This document shows, one piece after another, positions 11,678 to 21,649 of a stretch of DNA of 64,000 nucleotides; the stretch's first letter is position 1, and the number at the start of each line of letters is the position of its first letter. The notes beneath the pieces were generated by a model. The model did not search any database and had not been told where the DNA came from. It saw nothing but the letters and a program-made list of their open reading frames with translations. The translations under genes were made by a program, and so were the position numbers. The stretch is from Anastrepha obliqua (taxonomy: Eukaryota > Arthropoda > Insecta > Diptera > Tephritidae), in NCBI RefSeq assembly GCF_027943255.1, contig NC_072893.1:114451784-114515783 (forward strand). The letters are read 5' to 3'.

Positions 11678-12380
11678 GGTAGTAGTCTGGTAACTTACAC
11701 GTTTTTTGAGGCCATGTTTGGGACATTTTTTGGAAGGGAAAATAAAATTCAATCGGTTTGATTTTCTGATATGTTATTAAAGGTAACAGAAGGTGTACAA
11801 AAAAAAATTTCTTTTTTTTTAATGTTTTGATACTATTTTTGTACACTGCAGCAAGCGGCAAAAAAAAGAGGTACAGTGGCTGGCCGGCGTGATTTCGTCA
11901 CTTGTGGTCATCTGAAATAGAAAAAACAAATTGCTTATTAATCAGTGTGTTTGTCGTTCTGGCGGGTAGTAAGATCAAATGATTTTGACAAAAAATAACA
12001 AAATGGCGGAGAAAATTGCCTTTTTTTAAAGTGGAAATCGGACTAAAAAATGGAAATCGGGCGAAATGAATTAAATCTACTACCCGCCAGAACTATTGAT
12101 GTGTAGACAAACATATCTAAATTTCAGCTCAATCCGTTAGATAGAAAATTTGTTTTCACGACGGCCATCCGGAAAAACGTTGTTTTGAGAAAAACGCGTT
12201 TAAAGTTTTAGCGGCTTAGCGCGCGCAAGTACGAGCCGCTCTCATGTATGTGCTATAATTTCGTCAATATTTCGAATTTCGGTCTAAAATTTTTAGAGTA
12301 TATTACCAATATATCGCACTTTCAAAATACGTAAAAAACCGAAATTCGAAATTTTCAAAATAAGTTACCAGACTACTACC
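11678..12380. mobile_element. TTAA-flanked MITE (GGTAGTAG family)
   Basis: A 703-bp element with perfect 20-bp inverted ends GGTAGTAGTCTGGTAACTTA, flanked by TTAA at 11674-11677 and 12381-12384, the target preference of the piggyBac superfamily. It has no coding capacity. An internal 16-bp perfect inverted repeat (GTTCTGGCGGGTAGTA at 11956-11971; mirror at 12078-12093) adds a second palindrome. The motif GTTTTGAGAAAAACGCGTTT at 12182 is shared with the MITE at 41511-42247. Confidence 0.88.
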
Positions 12381-12384
12381 TTAA

Positions 12385-12490
12385 GGCACATTTTTGCAAT
12401 TTTTTTTTTATATTAAATTGCAATAAAAATTGGAAATGTGGTACTGCAGTGAGTTCTATGTAAAAAAGTCATTTCTAAAACTTTAAGTAT
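12385..12490. repeat. Tandem repeat unit, right part after MITE insertion
   Basis: Resumes the 145-bp repeat unit interrupted at 11674: an ATTAAATTGCAATAAAAATTGGAAA stretch in diverged form, then GAGTTCTATG and AAGTCATT. This supports insertion of the MITE into an existing tandem array. Confidence 0.6.
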
Positions 12491-12507
12491 TTTACTCGAG
12501 TTATACT

Positions 12508-12720
12508 GTTCCACAAATGGAGAGACCTAGGGTTTTACGATGCCTCTGAGGGGTAGACGGTTTTTATGAGAAGCTTTTCATGGCGAAAATAGGCGCGAAA
12601 GTTGCTCATTGTCAGCCGAGGGGCGATCGCTCTTAGAAAAAACTTTTTCTAATGTTTTGGTGTTCCATGCACGGACATTCGAACCTATACATTTCTAAAT
12701 GGTAGTCACGCATCAACAAA
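12508..12720 (-). repeat. SINE, minus strand, 3' truncated
   Basis: Read on the minus strand: TGCGTGACTACCATTTAGAA, a B-box-like GGTTCGAATGT, CTAAGAGCGATCGCCCCTCGG, the GCCATGAAAAGCTTCTCAT body segment and a TCTCCATTTGTGGAACA stretch. This follows the SINE at 17890-18208 in the same order. The 3' tail is lost and the copy is diverged. Confidence 0.8.
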
Positions 12721-13074
12721 TATATATTTTTATATACGATTCTGAGCAGAATAGTTTAGTTCAAATTGGACCAGGTATACGCACTGGATTTATTTGTTGA
12801 TTTCACAATAAATTTTCGATCAACATAAGCGAACGAGTCTAAAAAGGTTTTTTAAAGCTTTACACTTCGTAAGCTCTTAAATCATATTCTCTGCTATAAT
12901 TTCAGCTCGTCATTAACCCTTTCCGATCGGCAGATTTCTGTGATGGGAGTACCAGCCAGTCGGAGCAAATATAGCTTTTCGGAGTTATTTGTCCCTTAGA
13001 GATTTGAAGCAAATACGAGTATATCGGTACTAGAAAGCAAAGAATTCAGTGAAACTGATTTATTACGTTTAACA

Positions 13075-14320
13075 TTGGGTAGTCGAAAAAGTATTTTCGT
13101 ATTTTGTCAATAGATGTCATTGGAGTCATCTATCTCCAGTGCTACCAATCACATTGTGTCATATCATATGGTGTTAGAAAGGTGACATTTTAAGCTTCAT
13201 TTAACCAAAATTAAATTCGGAGAAGTTGAAAAAAAGTTATAGCTGTTCAAAAATGAGTGAAAATAATGAAGAAATTCGCTTTTTTTTTTAATTTTTGTAT
13301 AAAAAAGGGAAGAATGCCACGCAAGCCACCAATGAAATTTTTGAAGTTTACGGAGACGATGATGTATCAGTTCGTGTAGCACAACAATGGTTCGCTCGCT
13401 TCCGTTCTGGAAATTTTGATGTGAAAGATGCACCTCGCTCCGGTCGACCTATCGTTGAAAAAGTCGATGAAATTATGGAAAAGATTGACCAGGACCGTCA
13501 CTTACGCTGCCATGGCATCGCCAAGGCACTAAACATTCATCATCAAACGGTTTTGAACCATTTAGAAAAGGCTGGTTACAAAAAGAAGCTCGATGTTTGC
13601 GTACCACATGAATTGTCTGTGAAAAATTTAATGGACCGAATTAACATCTGCGATTCTTTGCTGAAACGAAATGAAATCGAACCATTTGTGAAGCGAATGG
13701 TAACAGGAGACGAAAAGTGGATCAAATATGACAATAATGTGCGAAAAAGATCATGGTGCAAGGGTGGTGAAGCTCAATAAATGGTCGCAAAGCCAGGATT
13801 AACGGCTCGAAAGGTTATGCTGTGTGTTTGGTGGGATATGTTTGGAACGATTGATTCTACACTTTACTGTCAACAACTGCTGAGATTGAAGCAAGCAATC
13901 GAAAAAACGGCCAGAACTGATCAGCAGAAAGGGCGTCGTCTTCCATCAGGACAACGCTAGGCCACACACATCTTTGATGACTCGGCAAAAACTGGGAGAG
14001 CTTGGCTGGGAAGTTTTGATGCATCCACCATATAGCCCTGACCTGGCACCATCGGACTACCATTTGTTTCGGTCAATGCAGAACTCCCTTAATGGAGTAA
14101 AGTTGGCTTCAAGAGAAGCCTGTGAAAATTACTTGTCGCAGTTTTTCGCCGAGAAACCACAAAAACTTTACACTGATGGAATAATGTCTCTAGAAGGAAA
14201 ATGCAAAAGGTAGTCGACCAAAATGGTACATATTTGGTTTAATAAAGTTCATTATAAATATAAAAAAAAAATGAGTTGAAGTTTGATTAGAAATACGAAA
14301 AGACTTTTTCGACTACCCAA
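13075..14320 (+). mobile_element. mariner element (DD34D) with TIRs
   Basis: Inverted ends TTGGGTAGTCGAAAAAGT (left from 13075; mirror copy ending at 14320), followed at the right by TA (14321-14322). The expected TA on the left reads CA, probably by mutation. The interior is a decayed transposase. The first 190 bp also occur as a solitary piece at 39096-39291 on the minus strand. The element sits inside the CCCTTT MITE. Confidence 0.92.
13253..14242 (+). pseudogene. mariner transposase, several stops and frameshifts
   Basis: Starts MSENNEEIRF. A T-run creates a TAA at codon 13 (13289-13291), then the frame continues through KKGKNATQATNEIFEVYGDD, the paired HTH (HHQTVLNHLEKAGYKKKLDV), and the MVTGDEKWI motif with the first catalytic Asp. 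TAA at 13778-13780 and a short deletion around 13850 follow. A frameshift near 13900 puts the second Asp (VFHQDNARPH) and third Asp (SPDLAPSDYHLF) in another frame. With 34 residues between those two, it is a DD34D mariner. The subfamily is not assigned. Confidence 0.9.
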
Positions 14321-14411
14321 TAGCATAGCTTCGCTAGACGGCGTCGCCGACTTTTATGACGACCTAAGAATGGCGCCAATGTGGCAATGTGGATTAACCG
14401 CAAAGGGTTAA

Positions 14412-14931
14412 TCAATAGAAAGTAACAGATCATTACTCTCTATCTCTCTCGTTCGCTGCCTGGCTAGTTTAGCCTAATTAAAAAAGCCACCTATTTTTTC
14501 CTCTTCTTTCTTATACATGAAAGAACTCTAATTAACTTTCTTCTACTCTACCCTAAGAAGCTTTATATGAATTACACGCGCTATGCTCCGATTTTCTTTG
14601 TTCACTTCGCGAGTTTAATGAGATCTCCTATTCCATTATATATATTTTTCTTGACTTTTTGATATTGAAGAATGTATTTTCTATAGATTTGTTGAAATTA
14701 TTAACAAAAAGAAAAACTTAGAAATTCGGGATTGTCATAGCTCGGCATCCCGAACATCTTGCAGGTAGCATAAAAGAATTTGCATCGGTTACATTGAATA
14801 CAGTCAGTCATGAAAAATCATGCTTTTCTTACAACCATTTCGGGATCTCGAAAAAATCGGGAATAAAAGAAAGAGTGTGTGGATACAACCTTCAAACGAT
14901 GGAAGATATTCGTGTAGCTAATAGAGCAATA
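14412..14931. other. Intergenic, nothing recognised
   Basis: Mixed-composition DNA with a short TCTC run near 14435-14455. No convincing frame or repeat. Confidence 0.5.
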
Positions 14932-15037
14932 AAAATAAATATGTATAAATAAATAATTGGCGCGTACACTTCTGTTAGGTGTTTGGCCGAGCTCCTCCTC
15001 TTATTTGTAGTGTGCGTCTTGATGTTGTTCCTCAAAT
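14932..15037 (-). mobile_element. 5' truncated SINE with 15-bp target duplication
   Basis: The 3' part of the SINE on the minus strand: AGGAGCTCGGCCAAACACCT-like region, GTGTACGCGCCAATTATTTA and an ATTT-type tail. It is flanked by GCTAATAGAGCAATA at 14917-14931 and again at 15038-15052, a clear target-site duplication made by LINE-type retrotransposition. Confidence 0.88.
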
Positions 15038-17414
15038 GCTAATAGAGCAATAGTGTCTCAAAAACTATGAACTGCTATCGATTAGCCCATAATATTTCAT
15101 AGAAATAACCCATTTTCGTAAAGATGAACCGCCATCTTTTATTTACAATAATAATTGAACATAATATTAGTTACTTCTCATCAATAGAGCTGTGATAGTC
15201 ATGCAAATGCATGTTGCTTGCATATTTTGCATGTTTCGTCCATAAAAGCATATTTCGATTTAAAATGCCTGTTTGCATATTTTTTGAGTAATTTTAAGAA
15301 ATTTAAATCATTCCTCTAACCAAAACATAAAGAAAAACAATTCGCAGATAAACTTTCGTTTAAAGAACAGATCTATAACATTTTATGCGCCCATCTGTTT
15401 CAAATTTTTTTATTTGCTTTCTCCAATGAGGCGACAAATTTCTTTACAAAAATGAGACTCGAAAATTTCCACGAAATGAGTTTGGCGCAATTATTGGTTA
15501 CTATGATTTGTGAAGAGAGCACAACGTCAAGTGCTATGCGTCATTTGTGTTAGTATGAAATGCATAGTAAACGCAGTAAGTTACATCATATTCTTCTCAG
15601 TTATTGCATGGTATTTGAAGTAATCGGATGATTGGAAATTGGGTTAAGATGACAAAAGATAGAAAAGAAACGCCAGGTGAATTTATTGTGCATATGAAAA
15701 ACCAATTTCCCAATGTTTTTCGGTCAGACAAATCAGTTTTATTTTGTTCTCATTGCAAGTCTTGGGTTTCTGCGAAAAAAATATTTCAAGTCAAACAGCA
15801 CATTGATTCAATGAAACACAAGGATGCTCAAGAAAGAAAAAAACAGAATTCTGAATGTGAAATGAGCGAATTGTTAATATCAAATTATCAACAAAAACAT
15901 GGGCCAAATCTTTCGGAATTGAATATGGATTTATGTAAAACTTTAATCGAAGCCAACATTCCATTAAATAAAAAGAATCATCCGAGTGTATTACAATTCA
16001 TAGAAAAATACACTTCACAATCAGTTCCAGATCAAAGTACACTTCTTCGTAATTATGTGCTAGATTTGTATGAAAAATCGATTGGAAAATTGCGTTTAAA
16101 AGCTGATGGAAAACATATTTGGGTTACTCTGGATGAAACAACGGATGTCGAAAAAAGATCAGTTGCGAATTTTGTTTTTGGCATATTGGACGATGAAAAC
16201 GAGCGCGGAAAATCTTATTTGTTGAACGTTAAAGAATTAGACAAATACAACGCTAACACGATCGCAACATTTTTTACTGAATCATTGTTACTTTTATGGC
16301 CTAAAGGTAAGTCTTTACCGAAACACTCGAAAAACGATTCAATTTTGAATTTTTCCTTTGCGTTTCTTTTGTATTGGAGGAATTCAATATGAAAATGTTA
16401 TGTATGCATGAAGTAAATTTGTTGATATTTGTTGGAAAGTAAAGGCTACCTTCGTCAAAGTACGTATTGCTATTTTTATCTATAGTTCAAATTCTTATAT
16501 TGAAAAAAACATTAAATTCCTTCACAGTCAGCAGCTCGACGACAGCTGTTTAAGCAAGCAAATCCGAACATTCCACTGCCACCCGAACCAATTGTTATTA
16601 GATGGGGAACTTGGCTACAAGCATGTGATTACTATGTTGACAAATTTGACACTTTACAATCGGTTGTTGATTATTTGAATGATGCAGATTCGGAATGTAT
16701 TCGAGATGCAAAAAAAGCGTTTAGAGCGTCCAATATTCGACAAGATTTGGCATTCATAAAAGCTAACTTCGTGTTCATCGCAGACAAGATCAAAATATTT
16801 GAATCGAAAGGACTTGAATTGAAAAAGTGTATAGAGCTGTATGAAGAAGTTCATTCTATCTTAGGCACAATTACCGACGACCGTTTTTTTAAGAAGTTCG
16901 AAGAAGTGTTATCTCGGAATGTTGGATATAGTTCTTTGCTTGAAATTAACCTTTAACTACTGAGGTGAAATATTTGGACGTAGTTACTGAGGTGGGGGTA
17001 AATTTTACCCCTTTATAATCTATAAATAATAATTAAACTATTGTTTTTAATTGGAATACTAAAACATATTTTTAAATGAATAGAGTAATAAATTTAAAGA
17101 AAACGAACTTTTAGTTTAACAAAATAAGGACTTTATTTCATAGTCACTTTTCTTAAAACAGCACTAATATAACTTAAAAAAATTTTAAGAAAAAATTCAG
17201 AACTAGATAAAGGCACTTTTCACAGCCAAATTTATGACATTAGAATCACAAAAAAGAAAACAGACAAAAATTATGTTCAAAAAAAAAAAAACTGCAGATC
17301 AATCTTTTTGGAAGATTTTTACTCATCAAATTCCTTATTTGCACACTTCACGCATACGTGTTTACTGCATCCCATACAGATAGGCTTAGTACAAAACAAA
17401 CAAGCTTCAACCTA

Positions 17415-18536
17415 CTAGGGCAAATGTAGCATAACTTTTTCGCAGTTGTGGCCGGCTCTACGAGGGGAAGCTACGGAGTCTGGTCCTAAGATGCTACTTA
17501 TATTGTCTCGAATTAACCTGGGTAACCGCCTTTGCAAATGTGGTAAAATCAATTGCCGGCCTAGACTTTTCAAAAAGTCTGCCCTCGATTTATCATCAAA
17601 CTCAGCACAAGATTGATATATAACGTAAGCATTTGCAGCACTTATATCCAGTAGTCTATAAAAAATTGCGAGTGGCCAGAGTCGCGTACGTCGAGTGGTT
17701 GAATATATGGAGCATTTCTTATCAAGTTCATAAACTCCCCATTTTGTGTTATTATAGTCTGCTATTATTGCCGGCTTTCCACTTTGGATATCGCTTTCTT
17801 CCCTGTGATGCATAGAAGATAACAAAAGAACAGCTTTGTTTTTGTGAGGCACATATGATAAAATGGTAATTTCTTTGGTAAAACCGTACGGCGGCCGCCG
17901 TAGCCGAATGGGTTGGTGCGTGATCACCATTCGGAATTCACTGAGAGGTCGTTGGTTCGAATCTCGGTGAAAGCAAAATTAATAAAAACATTTTCTAATA
18001 GCGGTCGCCCCTCGGCAGGCAATGGCAAACCTCCGAGTGTATTTCTGCCATGAAAAAGCTCCTCATTAAAATATCTGCCGTTCGGAGTCGGCTTGAAACT
18101 GTAGGTCCCTCCATTTGTGGAACAACATCAAGACGCACACCACAAATAGGAGGAGGAGCTCGGCCAAACACCTAACAGAAGTGTACGCGCCAATTATTTA
18201 TTTATTTTTAAAACCGTACAAACAAGATCCAATTGGTCTGTTTTTATTCTTTAATGTACCCAAGTACGTAAGCTGTCTTTTTTTTAAATCTTCTATAACC
18301 TGCATTGAGGAAAACCAATTATCAGCAGTAATATTTCTGTTACTTCCTTCTATAATTTTAGTTAGCCTTAATACGGCTTGTGTTGGTACTGATAGCCTTT
18401 TTTCTTCAGTTGTGAGACCATTTCCGTCAGAATTTTTGCCATGGTATATATATTCATTTGCAAGGTACTGTGTGCGAGCATCTGTTAACGCCATTATTTT
18501 GATGCCATATTTTGCAGGCTTTTTTGGCATATACAT
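17415..18536 (-). pseudogene. piggyBac transposase fragment, split by SINE
   Basis: On the minus strand the frame opens with MYMPKKPAKYGIKIMALTDA and contains ITADNWFSS, the DN-x-F motif with the second catalytic Asp of the family. It stops at the SINE after SCLYGF and resumes with TKEITILSYVPHKNKAVLLL and SSMHHRE. The SINE target duplication falls in the Tyr-Gly-Phe codons, and removing the SINE restores the frame. The first Asp region (usually IDEQ-like) and the N-terminus are missing. The downstream frame ends near 17415 before the usual cysteine-rich C-terminus. It is non-functional. Confidence 0.88.
17890..18208 (+). mobile_element. tRNA-derived SINE, full-length copy
   Basis: The best copy in the window, 319 bp. 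The tRNA-like head has an A box (TAGCCGAATGGGTTGG, 17901-17916) and a B box (GGTTCGAATCT, 17954-17964), the internal RNA polymerase III promoter. The body begins CTAATAGCGGTCGCCCCTCG and the 3' end is GTGTACGCGCCAATTATTTA plus a T-rich tail. The 11-bp target duplication TAAAACCGTAC is present at 17879-17889 and 18209-18219. It is inserted in the piggyBac transposase gene. Confidence 0.93.
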
Positions 18537-19384
18537 TTGACATAACCTAATAAAATAAGTTGCAATAAATCGTAGGAGTAGTCAAAATGATTCCACGAAA
18601 AACTAACGCTAAGCCTGAGAAGTGGTATTTTATTTTCTATTAAATACTTACGCTTAGTCTGATGTGGTGGTAAAATAATTTCTATTAAAAAATACGTAAC
18701 CCCGGACGAGTGGTAATTTTGACACCAGCACTGGTATATCTCCGCTTATACAATACCCCCGACTGTAGAAACACAACTGAATAATAATCATAGGATGACG
18801 AGGAGATACCAAGAGAATGAAATTGATAGCGCTCAACTGCAGAGAGTGAGAGAGAAAACAAACTACGAGGTGTAAAATTTACCACCACCTCAGTAGTTAA
18901 AGGTTAATGATATCTTGAATGGAGATTCACGAGCTAGCGCTTCAAATGAATATATAACGGCATTGGCATCATGTGAAATAACTTTTTTTAAATTTGCTGT
19001 TGCTACATCGGTGGATCTAGAACGTTCCTTCTCAACCTACAAGTCAATTTTAACTGAAAAACGGCGGTGTTTCTCGTTCGATAGTCTGAAACAACATCTT
19101 GTTTTGACTTGCAACAATAAATTATTATAAATATCTGGCTAACTGGAATAAAAATGTTTACTAGCCCAGGAGAAAAAACTACCTTTTTTGCATTTTCGGT
19201 ATTTTTGAGAGATTTTCGAATATTATTTTGGGCTTTTTTTTTGCATGTTTTCATACATATTTTCGTGCATATTTTGTCTTATTTTGCATTTTTTCGTGCA
19301 TATTCCAGAGTTTTTCATGCATTTTTGCATGCCTATTTTGGCCTTTTATTTTGCATGACTATCACAGCTCTACTCATCAAACAT

Positions 19385-20100
19385 TAAGCTTTAAAAGATA
19401 GTAAAGTTCAAACTTCCATGCGGAAGGCCAAAAAATATTCCTGTAACTAATTTGTTTGCCACCAGTGTACCGACTACTTTCGCATATGTGAGTTAAATGA
19501 TGAACCCATCAGTTTGAATGTATCTGGTGTTTTTTTTTCTTTCTTTTTAGTTTTTATGTTTTGTGATGAGGGCAGGTGGCGGTTTTAATGTGTATTTTGG
19601 TATCTCTGAGGTTTTTACAAATGCAAAATGCTGATTATAATAATAATTTTATGAATTTATGTGCACAGCAACCGTTTACGTACATACACACATACATGCA
19701 TACATATGTACAAGCTCATTTACATGCGTGTGTGCCAACATTTTTCTGTGCCCAAACATAATTTTACAGTTACATATGCGCATAAAAAGTACCTTCAAGT
19801 GTATGTGTCTCGGCAAGGTGTGCATTATGATAAGCAGCTACAAATCGTTCATTTACTCACATGCACACATACATACATATGTAGAGAGACATTTGCGAGT
19901 AAGTATAATTATGAGGAAGTGTGGATATTTGGAATATTGCACATGTGAATATGTCACTGAGCCTTGGGATTGAAATAACTTTCATTGCAAGAAGAGACGT
20001 GTCTGGAGTATGAGGAGCTTCATGCTGGCCACAGGAAAGCATGCACGAAAAGAGGCCTGGGGCCCGAAAAAATGATGATTTCCAATCATTTTTGTTTGCT
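19385..20100. other. Intergenic with CATA/TATG runs
   Basis: ACATACATGCATACATATG-type runs at 19680-19715 and 19860-19885. Overlapping frames on both strands are repeat translations. No gene recognised. Confidence 0.5.
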
Positions 20101-20159
20101 AGTTAATTGATTTATTTTACAAAAATAAAATTATGTATTAATATGTTTCGACTTCACCT

Positions 20160-20740
20160 TAGGAAAATTTCTAAAACGAAAATTGATAATTGTAAAAGTC
20201 ATCGCTGTTTGTGTGGAGCTCGTTTCTCCGGAAGTCCCTTGCGGTGATCATCACAAGTCCTTGAGGATTGATCTAAAATCAATCGGACAAGAGAAATTAG
20301 TTTTACAAGGTAATCTTGTGCCTGATCGAAGCCTCTCTTTTCAAAATTAACAATATGACGGCCTCAGGAAATATTTTTCAGATTTTCGAGAAAAAAAAAC
20401 CGACAATTAATTGTCAAAAAAAATCGAATTTTTGAAAAAAAAAATCCTTCGATCAGGCACGAGTTTTTTATGTATGAGCAGTATAAGTTTTATTGAAATC
20501 TACCAAGCGGTTTTTAAGCTACAGTGATCACCAGTTGATAAAACATAGTTTTGAGAAAAACTTTAAATGCGTTTTGCTATTGTCCTCCGGCGCAGTCGAG
20601 CGCCCTTTGTTAATTGCTAAACAACTCGAAAAGTATTTTTCGGATTCACTTCGAATTTTCACACAATATTTTTAAGATATTATACTTTAAGAAAATCTAA
20701 AAAAAAAATCCAATTTTTTTTAAATTCTGACTACCCCTAA
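20160..20740. repeat. Palindrome-containing repeat, MITE-like
   Basis: GTGCCTGATCGAAG at 20318-20331 is mirrored perfectly at 20447-20460, and GACAATTAATTGTC (20402-20415) is itself a palindrome between them. TTTTGAGAAAAACTTTAAATGCG near 20550 resembles the core motif of the TTAA MITEs. I could not find matching outer ends, so element status is uncertain. Confidence 0.45.
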
Positions 20741-20940
20741 CCCTCGTATTAGAATTTCTGTGATGATTATTAAATTACTTTTATTTATTCTTGGCTAATT
20801 TATGGTATCTGCCAGTAATTCTTATGTATCCTGGAACCCATAGAATACGTACGTGATTATGCTGGTCTAAGATTTTCAGCTGTTTTTGTGGCCGTCGCAC
20901 CAGCTGCTGGTACATCGGAAATTTTTCTATCGTCTTGTCA

Positions 20941-21057
20941 TCTATCTGATACTGTAGTGAGTGCTTATCTCAAGCATCTCTCTGCTGTTTTCTTGCCATC
21001 TATCTGATACTGTAGTGAGTGCTTATCTCAAGCATCTATCTGGTTGTTTGTTTGGCT
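20941..21057. repeat. 58-bp direct tandem duplication
   Basis: TCTATCTGATACTGTAGTGA and the following bases up to AAGCATCT occur at 20941 and again at 20999 with almost no divergence, which implies a recent duplication inside old LINE DNA. Confidence 0.85.
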
Positions 21058-21059
21058 GA

Positions 21060-21350
21060 AGCATTTAGTCTCCCATGGTATGCTGCTGCTGTTTTCGCCG
21101 ATTGAGTTCTTCCTTCCCAATCAATTTGTTGGAGTTTCGTCATGATTCAGGCCGCAAGCGCTGTTACTGTGTCCCATTTGACGCTGGACGAACATATTCA
21201 GCTTACCAAGACTTTCCAGCACCAGTTTTACTGTAACCTGGAAAGAGTTGAGAGCCTTGATAGCTGCCTGGCTCTCAGTAAGTATGGGATTCTTATAGCC
21301 GCACTCAAGATTAAAGTGAGCATATATATCGTAAAGAGTTCCGCTTCAAG
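21060..21350 (-). pseudogene. LINE RNase H domain fragment
   Basis: On the minus strand: LEAEL-like start, HFNLECGYKNPILTESQAAI, then KALNSFQVTVKLVLESLGKL. This is the RNase H core of a jockey/I-type ORF2, where the usual SDSQAAIKAL has become TESQAAIKAL. The end is degraded with a stop near 21110. It lies 3' of a LINE 3' end on the same strand, the reverse of normal order. Confidence 0.7.
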
Positions 21351-21359
21351 TATACTTTG

Positions 21360-21640
21360 TGGTTGTTATTGTACGAGTTCACTAAGTCCTAACTCATCTA
21401 ATGGTAGGACCACAAAATGTACCGTTTCGATAGGTTGGTTCCAGAGAAACAGGGGTGTTAGATGAGTGGGTTTGAGAGGCCATGTCCATAGGTGGTTGGT
21501 ATCGTGCGGGGTAACTTCACATGCCGGACATATATTGAGTATATCGGTGTCGATTCTGGATTAGTAGAAGTTTAACCTGCCATAATATCCACACCCTAAT
21601 TGAGTCAACGTTACGCGGGTTTTACTAGACAGATGAAGCT
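21360..21640 (-). pseudogene. LINE ORF2 C-terminus (CPAC zinc-knuckle type)
   Basis: On the minus strand: ICPACEVTPHDTNHLW-like stretch (the first Cys is changed in the present copy), then LKPTHLTPLFLWNQPIETV and a LPLDEL ending. It is the same family as 5800-6150. Several frameshifts and stops. Confidence 0.65.
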
Positions 21641-21649
21641 CTTAGTATG

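Larger units (their letters stand above)
12917..14407. mobile_element. piggyBac-type MITE (CCCTTT ends), interrupted by a mariner
   Basis: TTAA at 12913-12916 and 14408-14411 flanks ends CCCTTTCCGATCGG (left) and the mirror of CCCTTTGCGG (right). Removing the mariner at 13075-14320 leaves about 240 bp without coding sequence. The left end matches CCCTTTCCGACC of the piggyBac element at 49770, so this is plausibly its non-autonomous relative. Confidence 0.7.
16950..18903 (-). mobile_element. piggyBac-like element inside the hAT transposase
   Basis: TTAA at 16946-16949 and 18904-18907 flanks inverted ends CCTTTAACTACTGAGGTG (left; mirror at the right). A subterminal GGTAAATTTTAC palindrome sits near each end. 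The partial transposase is on the minus strand. The element lacks its N-terminal half and is itself interrupted by a SINE at 17890-18208. Net length without the SINE is about 1.6 kb, below the usual 2.3-2.5 kb. Confidence 0.93.
15628..19130 (+). pseudogene. hAT transposase, split by piggyBac insertion
   Basis: The N-terminal part (15628-16305) has a BED-like zinc finger (CSHCKSWVSAKK then QHIDSMKHKD) and the early catalytic region with WVTLDETTDV (the Asp pattern expected of the RNase H fold). A consensus splice donor AAAGGTAAGT follows at about 16305. After about 220 bp without a good frame, RRQLFKQANPNIPLPPEP resumes near 16535 and runs to SSLLEIN at 16948. The piggyBac then intervenes, and the frame resumes at 18908 with DILNGDSR, ending in the hAT dimerisation motif (TSVDLERSFSTYKSIL) and a stop at 19130. 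Excising the insert plus one TTAA rejoins the codons exactly. The usual middle segment between 16305 and 16530 appears deleted or intronic. Confidence 0.88.
15185..19372 (+). mobile_element. hAT transposon, disrupted by nested insertions
   Basis: Perfect inverted ends TAGAGCTGTGATAGTCATGC (left from 15185; mirror ending at 19372), flanked by the 8-bp duplication CTCATCAA at 15177-15184 and 19373-19380, diagnostic of hAT elements. Subterminal regions are crowded with TGCAT/TTTGCAT motifs (15200-15290 and 19225-19355). The transposase gene inside is interrupted by a piggyBac element at 16950-18903. Without the insertion the element would be about 2.2 kb. Confidence 0.95.

Noticed and set aside
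17890..17975. Possible tRNA gene (A and B boxes)
   Set aside because: It is the head of a dispersed SINE with body, tail and target duplication; the cloverleaf stems are not preserved.
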